10,393 bases of DNA, taken from assembly GCA_002493005.1 (NCBI GenBank), contig DKXL01000033.1:1-10393 (forward strand), written 5' to 3'. Below are positions 1 to 4,932 of this stretch, piece after piece. Within the stretch, counting starts at the first letter, position 1; every line of letters begins with the position of its first letter. The notes beneath the pieces were generated by a model, which searched no databases, was not told the DNA's origin, and was given only the letters and a program-made list of their open reading frames with translations. This DNA comes from Ruminococcaceae bacterium UBA7127 (GTDB lineage: Bacteria; Bacillota; Clostridia; Oscillospirales; Acutalibacteraceae). The position numbers and the translations under genes are program-made.

Positions 1-39
1 AAAGCAGAAAGGGCAATTATGTTTATAAAAGTCGAGTGA
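1..39 (+). CDS. Possible 3' end of an upstream gene (partial)
   Basis: The first frame is open from base 1 and would end in KAERAIMFIKVE followed by TGA at 37-39. A strong ribosome binding site for the next reading frame begins about ten bases later, which is the spacing expected inside an operon. Only 12 residues are visible, so neither family nor function can be named, and the frame could be open by chance. Confidence 0.25.
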   Translation, partial: KAERAIMFIKVE

Positions 40-63
40 TGCAGCACAGAAGGAGGCAAAAAT

Positions 64-204
64 ATGTAATTTTCGTGTAACAGTAATGATTTTAAATCTA
101 TTTTCACGGCACTTTTGAACTCAGAAAATTTGAAAGAGAAATGCGGCAAAAACCTAATTTTGGCAGTGGTGATGGCGATAAAAATGAGAACGCACATTTT
201 TTGA
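64..204 (+). pseudogene. Small ORF stopped at codon 2 (possible broken gene)
   Basis: AGAAGGAGG at 48-56 is an excellent ribosome binding site, seven bases before ATG at 64-66. The next codon is TAA (67-69). Beyond it the same frame stays open for 44 codons to TGA at 202-204. The hypothetical product begins FSCNSNDFKSIF and ends with a hydrophobic stretch (NLILAVVMAIKM). I do not recognise the family. A nonsense mutation in codon 2 of a small gene explains the strong site followed by an open frame. The alternative is a chance open frame after a minimal start-stop. The rest of the gap to the tetR-type promoter (205-237) shows nothing further. Confidence 0.3.
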
Positions 205-237
205 AACAAAACTTATGACAAACAGATAAGCTTTAGC

Positions 238-266
238 TTGACATTAATTATCAGATGTGATAATAT
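238..266 (+). promoter_or_regulatory. Promoter of the TetR-family gene
   Basis: TTGACA at 238-243 matches the -35 consensus perfectly. TAATAT at 261-266 matches the -10 consensus closely, with an optimal 17-base spacer. It lies about 40 bases before the GTG start of the regulator gene and should drive that gene and the overlapping CPBP gene. Confidence 0.8.
247..264 (+). promoter_or_regulatory. Inverted repeat over the -10 spacer (putative operator 1)
   Basis: ATTATCA (247-253) and TGATAAT (258-264) are perfect reverse complements around GATG. The repeat occupies most of the -35/-10 spacer and overlaps the -10 box, so a protein bound here would block RNA polymerase. It could be a site of the downstream TetR-type protein or of another regulator. 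Confidence 0.5.
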
Positions 267-284
267 AGCTAATGCGATTAGCTA
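266..284 (+). promoter_or_regulatory. 19-bp palindrome at the transcription start (putative TetR operator 2)
   Basis: TAGCTAAT (266-273) and ATTAGCTA (277-284) form a perfect 8+3+8 dyad beginning at the last base of the -10 box and covering the expected transcription start. Size and position fit autorepression by a TetR-family protein. Its sequence differs from the neighbouring dyad at 247-264. Confidence 0.6.
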
Positions 285-306
285 AAAGAGATAAAGGAGT
301 AGTTGT

Positions 307-882
307 GTGAAAGTGGGATTAGACAGGAAGAAAATTGTTGAAACAGCAGCGAATATGGCTGATGAAAAAGGTGTTTCGAATATAACATTGAAACTGTTAG
401 CAAATGAGTTGGGGGTAAAATCTCCGTCGTTGTATAAGCATTTCAGCGGTGGACTTGATGAACTAAACAAAGAACTAATGCTGTATGGCTGGTGTTCTCT
501 GGAAAATGAAATAACAAGAGTCGCTGTAGGCAAAGCAAAAGACGATGCAATTTTTGCAATCTGTCATACATATAGGAGTTTTGTTTCTAAGCACAAAGGT
601 TTGTTTGAAGCAATGCAATGGTATAATATGTATCAATCAAAGGAACATCTGCAAGCGACACAAGGAACGGTATCTGTCCTGTTTCAGGTGCTTGAAGCCT
701 ATGGATTGACCGAGGAACAAAAAGTACATATCGTGCGTATGCTTAGAGGTTTTTTACAGGGATTTACCGCTATTGAGAGCCATGGGGGATACGGTAACCC
801 AACATCACTTGATGATACATTTGACTTTGCAATAAAAACCATTTTGAATGGTATTTCCGATTTACAGAGAGGAGCAAAATAA
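307..882 (+). CDS. TetR/AcrR-family regulator, probable WHG-type C-terminal domain
   Basis: A 191-residue one-component transcriptional repressor, normal length for the family. The N-terminal helix-turn-helix spans about residues 8-48, ending in the typical recognition-helix pattern LGVKSPSLYKHF. The C-terminal half is the ligand-binding and dimerisation part. Its RGFLQGFTAIESHGGYGNP stretch (residues 147-165) resembles the WHG-type TetR C-terminal domain. The start is GTG at 307, with GGAG at 296-299 seven bases upstream; nearby TTG and GTG triplets are out of frame. The gene ends TAATG, overlapping the start of the CPBP gene by one base, so the two are probably translationally coupled. Autoregulation is likely given the palindromes in its promoter. 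The ligand is unknown. Family call is firm; target genes are inferred from proximity. Confidence 0.88.
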   Translation: MKVGLDRKKIVETAANMADEKGVSNITLKLLANELGVKSPSLYKHFSGGLDELNKELMLYGWCSLENEITRVAVGKAKDDAIFAICHTYRSFVSKHKGLFEAMQWYNMYQSKEHLQATQGTVSVLFQVLEAYGLTEEQKVHIVRMLRGFLQGFTAIESHGGYGNPTSLDDTFDFAIKTILNGISDLQRGAK

Positions 883-1796
883 TGAAACAATTTCTAAAAA
901 ATATACTTCCGTTTAACAACCGAACCGAAATGCCGACGGTACTGTTTGTCATAAAGAAAATTTTAGCTTTCTGACTATGCTATATAGTAGGTTTGTTTGT
1001 TGCTGAAGGAGCTATTATATTATTACATTTTGCGCTTGGCAAAAATATGTTAGTAGGTGAAGTATTTGACGCACAGACAATAACACTGATTACTTATTAC
1101 GGCTATATCGTTATGTTTGGTATAGCGTTACTGTATTGGAAACTTATCGAGAAAAAGCCCCTTTCCGAAATGGGATTAACAAAACGATTTGGCAATTATT
1201 TTATTGGTGCTGTTATAGGCATTATTTTGCTTTTTGTTTCTGTTTGTGCTATAATACTAACTGGAAATATTGTATTCCGCGGACTTTTCAAAAGCGCTGA
1301 CATTCTTATGATTATTCTATTATTTGGCGGTTTTATTGTTCAGGGAGCAACCGAAGAAATCCTCTGCCGAGGAATTGCGCTGCATACGCTTAAAGAAAAG
1401 ACACCGACTTGGTTTGCAATAGCGGTAAGTACAGCTTTGTTTATCATGCCGCATTGGTCATCACTGTTTGATGGCGGCACGATTTATGGTGTTATCGGTG
1501 TAGCCAACCTTGTGTTGATTTCGATTATCTTTTCGTTGCTTACTATCCGATTTAAAAGCATTTGGGTTGCCTGTGGATTGCACTCTTTCTGGAACGCCAT
1601 TCTGTACTGTGTGCTTGGATTGAATTTAAGCGGAAACGATGAAAACGTTACGGCTATCTTCAATATGCAATCTGTAGGTGATAATATATGGAACGGCGGC
1701 GCATACGGCATTGAAGCAAGTCTTATAACTACCATTGTGTTAGCCCTTGCCGCCACAGTGATTTGGTGTATGAGCAGAAAAAATAACAAAAGTTGA
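882..1796 (+). pseudogene. CPBP-family intramembrane protease gene with in-frame TGA
   Basis: The natural start is ATG at 882, overlapping the regulator's stop and preceded by GAGAGGAG (867-874) at seven bases. The frame runs MKQFLKNILPF... to an in-frame TGA at 972-974 (codon 31), then stays open to TGA at 1794-1796, 304 codons in all. Counting from ATG 882, the downstream part has every CPBP (Abi/CAAX-like) hallmark: EEILCR (E158, E159, R163), FIMPH (H191) and HSFWN (H234, N238), among several membrane helices. These families act as membrane metal-independent proteases, some linked to bacteriocin immunity or prenyl-protein processing. The stop falls in the first membrane segment, before all catalytic residues. 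Restart at TTG 993 has no ribosome binding site. Probably a recent nonsense mutation (perhaps TGG to TGA); readthrough or sequencing error remain possible. Confidence 0.8.
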
Positions 1797-1860
1797 TTTA
1801 AAATATGGGTTTTAAAAATTAAAATGCAGTTCCAAATTGCTCACAACTTACAGAGAAATT
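1782..1860 (+). repeat. Direct repeat, decayed copy of the CPBP/DUF3267 junction (copy A)
   Basis: This stretch aligns with 1987-2064. It covers the last codons of the CPBP gene (AATAACAAAAG versus AAGAACAAAAG), the leader, and the first ~19 codons of a DUF3267 gene. ATG at 1805 corresponds to GTG at 2008, and both copies end in CTTACAGAGAAATT. Copy A has small indels, so its reading frame (M-G-F-K-N) stops after five codons. It is a remnant of a DUF3267 gene that once followed this CPBP gene. Similarity ends sharply at 1860, where the promoter cassette begins. Confidence 0.75.
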
Positions 1861-1876
1861 AAAATAATTACAATCT

Positions 1877-1950
1877 GCCACTTAAAGTAGCAGAAAAATC
1901 TTCAATGTAAACTAAAGTTTCTTGTTTTGTCAGGTGCATTTTCCTATAAT
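1877..1950 (+). promoter_or_regulatory. Promoter cassette copy 1 (dyad plus promoter)
   Basis: An imperfect dyad GCCACTTAAAGTAGC (1877-1891) is followed by AATGTAAA (1904-1911), a -35-like TTGTTT (1922-1927), 17 bases and a perfect TATAAT (1945-1950). Dyad start to -10 start is 68 bases, against 69 in both other copies (3559-3633 and 8098-8172). The cassette drives the DUF3267 gene. The conserved spacing argues for a shared regulator binding at the dyad, upstream of the polymerase. Confidence 0.75.
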
Positions 1951-1991
1951 GAGGTCATCAAATGCAAAGGAGATGCAAACAAAATGAAGAA
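1921..1991 (+). repeat. 71-bp promoter/leader repeat, copy 1
   Basis: Bases 1921-1991 match 3604-3674 at 68 of 71 positions by my count, running from the -35 region through the ribosome binding site and the first eight bases of coding sequence (ATGAAGAA). Such near-identity in non-coding DNA ahead of two unrelated genes points to recent duplication or recombination. Confidence 0.85.
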
Positions 1992-2607
1992 CAAAAGGAG
2001 ATTAAAAGTGGATTTTAAAGATAAAAAATGCAGGTCTGAATTGCCCATAACTTACAGAGAAATTTATTCTGTTAATCTTCAAAAGGATAAAAAGGCAGCT
2101 TTGATTGTGAATATAGTAGCCTTAATTTTGATGGTGATTTTTGTTATCATCGGAGCATTTATAGTACCGCTTTCATATATTTCAGGCAATGATGAAAGTT
2201 TAATAACAGTATGGATAAAATTAGTGATTTCATTAGTCGGAATGATTGTGTATTTGATTTTGCACGAGCTTGTGCACGGAATTACCATGAAATATTATGG
2301 TTCTAAAAAGGTCAAGTACGGCTTTACGGGTTTGTATGCCTTTGCCGGCTGTGACGAATTCTTTAATAAAAAATCATACATAGTAATTGCCCTTGCGCCG
2401 ATTATCGTTTGGGGCGTTGTTCTTGCGGTGGCATGCTGCTTTGTTCCAAAAAATTGGTTTTGGGTGGTTTATTTCATTCAGATTATGAATTTGTCGGGTG
2501 CGGCAGGTGATTTGTTTGTTACCTATAAATTCAGTAAGTTCCCAAAGGACATACTGATTAAAGACACCGGCTTAGAAATGAAGGTATATTCAGAAAGTGC
2601 GCAATGA
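1984..2607 (+). CDS. DUF3267 putative zincin membrane metalloprotease
   Basis: From ATG 1984 the product is 207 residues. It has about four membrane segments and a HELVH zinc-binding motif (residues 94-98) at the end of the second hydrophobic stretch. A later N-L-S-G-A-A-G-D segment may supply the third metal ligand. HExxH in a membrane helix fits the DUF3267 family of putative zinc peptidases; the substrate is unknown. There are two candidate starts. ATG 1984 has AAAGGAG eleven bases upstream, exactly as in the MFS gene. GTG 2008 has AAAAGGAG (1993-2000) at an ideal seven bases, and the decayed copy at 1805 begins at the matching codon, so 2008 is probably the ancestral start (199 residues). 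A longer frame from TTG 1927 would run through the promoter and is rejected. Stop is TGA. Confidence 0.82.
   Translation: MKNKRRLKVDFKDKKCRSELPITYREIYSVNLQKDKKAALIVNIVALILMVIFVIIGAFIVPLSYISGNDESLITVWIKLVISLVGMIVYLILHELVHGITMKYYGSKKVKYGFTGLYAFAGCDEFFNKKSYIVIALAPIIVWGVVLAVACCFVPKNWFWVVYFIQIMNLSGAAGDLFVTYKFSKFPKDILIKDTGLEMKVYSESAQ
1987..2064 (+). repeat. Direct repeat, CPBP/DUF3267 junction (copy B)
   Basis: This is the intact partner of the decayed copy at 1782-1860. Its first bases (AAGAACAAAAGGAG) look like the 3' end of a CPBP gene, now fused in place behind ATGAAG of the promoter cassette. The remainder is the authentic start of the DUF3267 gene. Confidence 0.7.
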
Positions 2608-2608
2608 T

Positions 2609-2652
2609 TCAATAATTTTTTCGTTGCTTACTATGCGATTTATGAGCTTTTG
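2609..2652 (+). pseudogene. Ghost fragment of a second CPBP protease gene
   Basis: These 44 bases match 1521-1564, inside the CPBP gene, at 37 positions by my count. The translated piece SIIFSLLTMRFMSF parallels SIIFSLLTIRFKSIW of the upstream gene. It starts just after the DUF3267 stop codon and fades before the ribosome binding site of the acetyltransferase. It has no start or catalytic motif of its own and is a relic of a second CPBP copy. Confidence 0.7.
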
Positions 2653-2692
2653 TTTTTTCGGATATACTTTTTGCTTGAAAGGAGCAGTAATA

Positions 2693-3211
2693 ATGTTAAG
2701 ATTAAGACCATATAAAAGTTGCGACTGTGAAAAAATAGCCGAATGGATAAAGGACGAAACTGTTTTCTTAAAATGGGGCGGAAAATTGTTTGGGGATTTT
2801 CCTATTGCCCCTGACGTGATTGACCGAAAATACAGATTAAATAACGGTGATTGTGTTGAACCGGATAATTTTTACCCTTGGACAGCCTTTGACGATGAAA
2901 ATGGTGTGGTTGGTCATTTTATTATGAGATATATTAATGGAGATAATAAAATTCTTCGTTTCGGTTGGGTAGTTGTGGATAATTCACTTCGTGGAAATGG
3001 TTATGGAAAGCAGATGCTTAGCGCCGGACTTAAATATGCCTTTGAAATTTTAGGTGTTGATAAGGTTACCATTGGCGTATTTGAAAATAATGATTCTGCT
3101 TATAAATGCTACAAATCAGTTGGATTTGTCAAAACCGAATTGGTTGACAAAGAGCCATGGAATGTTATTGAGATGGAAATCAAGAAAAATGATTACATTA
3201 AAAATCGCTAA
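2693..3211 (+). CDS. GNAT-family N-acetyltransferase
   Basis: A 172-residue single-domain acetyltransferase, typical length for the family, expected in the cytoplasm and using acetyl-CoA. The acetyl-CoA loop is visible as RGNGYGKQML (residues 100-109). It is followed by the usual helix, strand and a C-terminal NNDSAYKCYKSVGF motif (residues 122-135). The acceptor substrate cannot be read from sequence; amines, antibiotics and protein N-termini are all known for GNATs. The start is ATG 2693 with AAAGGAG (2678-2684) eight bases upstream. An in-frame upstream extension to 2597 is rejected because it reads through a CPBP relic. No promoter is evident directly upstream, so it may be co-transcribed with the DUF3267 gene from the cassette promoter. 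A terminator follows at 3300. Confidence 0.85.
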   Translation: MLRLRPYKSCDCEKIAEWIKDETVFLKWGGKLFGDFPIAPDVIDRKYRLNNGDCVEPDNFYPWTAFDDENGVVGHFIMRYINGDNKILRFGWVVVDNSLRGNGYGKQMLSAGLKYAFEILGVDKVTIGVFENNDSAYKCYKSVGFVKTELVDKEPWNVIEMEIKKNDYIKNR

Positions 3212-3299
3212 ACTATTCTAACATATTATTACATCAAATATGATACAATTAATTTGGCTCAATAAAATGATAATTATTCCGGAAAAAGAATTAAAAAAC

Positions 3300-3334
3300 A
3301 AAGTGTGCAGGCTTAAAAACTTGCACACTTTTTT
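3300..3334 (+). terminator. Rho-independent terminator after the GNAT gene
   Basis: AAGTGTGCA (3301-3309) pairs perfectly with TGCACACTT (3322-3330) around an AT-rich loop, and the stem runs straight into a T-tract (3329-3334). An A-rich stretch precedes the stem, so it may also work on the opposite strand. It closes the unit that ends with the acetyltransferase. Confidence 0.8.
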
Positions 3335-3336
3335 AC

Positions 3337-3437
3337 TTGACGTTAGGTTGAATGAAAACAGTCGGGCAGAGAAGTTCTGACACCATCAAGCTGTCTGCTC
3401 GAATTGGATGCAACGTCACGTTGCCGCCGCTTTTTTA
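3337..3437. other. GC-richer structured block of unknown identity
   Basis: This block is clearly GC-richer than the flanks. TGACGTT (3338-3344) pairs with AACGTCA (3412-3418). Inside, CGGGCAGA (3363-3370) pairs with TCTGCTCG (3394-3401) with one G-U pair. The 3' arm also sits in a competing palindrome, GCAACGT-C-ACGTTGC (3410-3424). A run of six T's follows at 3431-3436. It could be a small structured RNA, a dispersed intergenic repeat or a mobile-element end. On the minus strand two short frames are open but neither has a start and ribosome binding site. Confidence 0.45.
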
Positions 3438-3545
3438 ATATAAATCGACTACAGTAAACAGTGAGTTAAGAGTTCTTTGTAATGTAAAATTAAAATATTA
3501 CTTTAATACGATTAATAAATAGCAATAAATCATTACATATCAACA
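3438..3545. other. AT-rich gap, no feature recognised
   Basis: Between the structured block and the second promoter cassette the sequence is very AT-rich. It has only a loose AT inverted repeat (GTAAT near 3480 against ATTAC near 3498). I see no gene, terminator or clear promoter here. Confidence 0.5.
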
Positions 3546-3558
3546 AAAATTACACTTT

Positions 3559-3633
3559 GCTACTTAAAGTAGCGAAAAAAACCATCAATGTAAATTATAA
3601 GTTCTTGTTTTGTAAGGTGCATTTTCCTATAAT
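3559..3633 (+). promoter_or_regulatory. Promoter cassette copy 2 (dyad plus promoter)
   Basis: GCTACTTAAAGTAGC (3559-3573) is a perfect 7+1+7 dyad. It is followed by CAATGTAAA (3587-3595), TTGTTT (3605-3610), 17 bases and a perfect TATAAT (3628-3633). The dyad start lies 69 bases before the -10 box. It drives the MFS-ABC operon. The dyad ends 31 bases upstream of the -35 box, a position more usual for an activator or an upstream co-operative site than for simple blocking. Confidence 0.78.
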
Positions 3634-3674
3634 GAGGTCGTCAAATACAAAGGAGATGCAAACAAAATGAAGAA
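3604..3674 (+). repeat. 71-bp promoter/leader repeat, copy 2
   Basis: This is the partner of 1921-1991, with three differences in 71 bases. The ribosome binding site AAAGGAG (3649-3655) is eleven bases from the MFS start codon. The repeat ends after the first eight coding bases, ATGAAGAA. Confidence 0.85.
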
Positions 3675-4917
3675 ATTTTTGACGATATGGGTCGGCGAAC
3701 TCATATCAAGTATCGGAAGCGGTATGACGGCTTTTGCGCTTTCAGTTTATGTGTATCAGACAACAGGCAGTGCCACATATGTGTCTTTGGTTACACTGCT
3801 TGCTTATCTGCCCACTATTCTGTTAAGTCCTCTCGGCGGTGTGCTTGCAGACAGATATGACAGACGGCTGTTAATGATTGTCGGCGATTTGTTCTCGGGA
3901 CTTGGCCTTTTGTATGTTCTGTGGAATATACAGACAGGCTCAGACAGTATGATACCTATATTTTTAGGAGTTACATTTAACGCAGTATTTGTTGCTCTGC
4001 TTGATCCGTCCTTTAAGGCTACAATCACAGAGCTTTTGACCGAGGAGGAATACGCAAAAGCAAGCGGTATGGTACAAATAGCAGGAAATGCAAAATATTT
4101 AATTTCTCCTGCACTGGCAGGCATACTTCTTGCTGTGGCAGATATTCGTCTGATTTTACTTCTTGACATCGGAACATTTCTGATTACCGTTACAACGGTC
4201 GCAATCGTCAGAAAATCTATAGGAAAAGCTGTTAAGAAAGAAAGGCATAGCATTGTAAAGGAAATCAGACTCGGTTTTGCCGAAATCAATAAAAATAAAG
4301 GAATTCGCACACTTGTTATACTGATGGCATTTGTTTGCTTTTTTGTAGGAATTTTGCAGACGCTTACTTCACCTATGGTTCTTGCAGTAAGTGATGCAGG
4401 AACAGTTGGCGTTATGGAATCAATTTGTGCTGTCGGAATGTTGGTGGGCAGTGTGTTCATTGGTATACTCGGCATTAAAAAGAATTACGCAACCGTTTTG
4501 AGCGTTGCAGCAATGTTAAGCGGAGTATTTATTGCTCTTGCAGGAGTGAACAAAAACATTTTTGTTACAGGTGCAGGCATTTTCCTGTTTTTCCTCGTCC
4601 TGCCCTTTATGAATACAAGTGCAGATGTGCTTGTCAGAAAAAATATTCCAAATGAAGTGCAGGGCAGAGTATGGGGAATTATCAGTCTGTTATCACAGGC
4701 AGGTACGGTATTAGCCTATGCACTCAGCGGAGTGCTCGCTGATTATGTGTTTGAACCGCTCTTTTCCGACGGCGGAATACTCTCAAACAGCATCGGTATA
4801 TTAATCGGTACAGGAACAGGCAGAGGAATAGGCTTTATGCTTGTGTTGTCGGGTATCTGCATTATACCTGCCGCATTTGCAATAGGCAGAAGCCGCAGTA
4901 TTCGCAGTTTACAATAG
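3667..4917 (+). CDS. MFS efflux transporter (macrolide-efflux-like)
   Basis: A 416-residue polytopic membrane protein with about 12 hydrophobic segments, predicted to be a proton-driven drug exporter. The N-terminal half carries the MFS motif A as GGVLADRYDRR (residues 57-67) between helices 2 and 3. A related loop, RKNIPNEVQGRVWG, lies at residues 324-337. Length and the N-terminal ELISSIGSGMTAFALSVYVY pattern resemble Mef-type MFS pumps, but substrate cannot be deduced. The start is ATG 3667; the ribosome binding site is eleven bases upstream, a little long. The next gene starts 15 bases after its TAG stop, so it is the first gene of an MFS-permease-ATPase operon under cassette promoter 2. 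Combining an MFS pump with a complete ABC exporter in one operon is noteworthy. Confidence 0.88.
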   Translation: MKKFLTIWVGELISSIGSGMTAFALSVYVYQTTGSATYVSLVTLLAYLPTILLSPLGGVLADRYDRRLLMIVGDLFSGLGLLYVLWNIQTGSDSMIPIFLGVTFNAVFVALLDPSFKATITELLTEEEYAKASGMVQIAGNAKYLISPALAGILLAVADIRLILLLDIGTFLITVTTVAIVRKSIGKAVKKERHSIVKEIRLGFAEINKNKGIRTLVILMAFVCFFVGILQTLTSPMVLAVSDAGTVGVMESICAVGMLVGSVFIGILGIKKNYATVLSVAAMLSGVFIALAGVNKNIFVTGAGIFLFFLVLPFMNTSADVLVRKNIPNEVQGRVWGIISLLSQAGTVLAYALSGVLADYVFEPLFSDGGILSNSIGILIGTGTGRGIGFMLVLSGICIIPAAFAIGRSRSIRSLQ

Positions 4918-4932
4918 AGCAAGGAGAAAATT

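Noticed and set aside
972..974. Alternative genetic code with UGA read as an amino acid
   Set aside because: TGA is the natural stop of the DUF3267 gene and of the CPBP frame itself, and tryptophan is encoded by TGG throughout the other genes.
1927..1983. Upstream TTG start extending the DUF3267 gene
   Set aside because: The extension would translate through the -10 box and ribosome binding site shared with the MFS gene, so it is promoter DNA, not coding.
2597..2692. Upstream start for the GNAT gene, adding 32 residues
   Set aside because: The added residues translate a CPBP gene relic, and the ideal ribosome binding site at 2678-2684 points to ATG 2693.
3337..3424. Integron attC-like site
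   Set aside because: GTTAGGT fits the GTTRRRY core, but it is at the wrong end relative to the AAC-containing arm, that arm does not fit RYYYAAC, and no integrase is present.
3656..3669. Tiny leader peptide ATG CAA ACA AAA TGA overlapping the MFS start
   Set aside because: Its ATG is next to the ribosome binding site core, too close for initiation, and it has only four codons.
3804..4475. 223-codon open frame on the minus strand
   Set aside because: It lies wholly inside the well-supported MFS gene, has a low-complexity Ser/Thr/Ile-rich translation and matches no family; it is a shadow frame.
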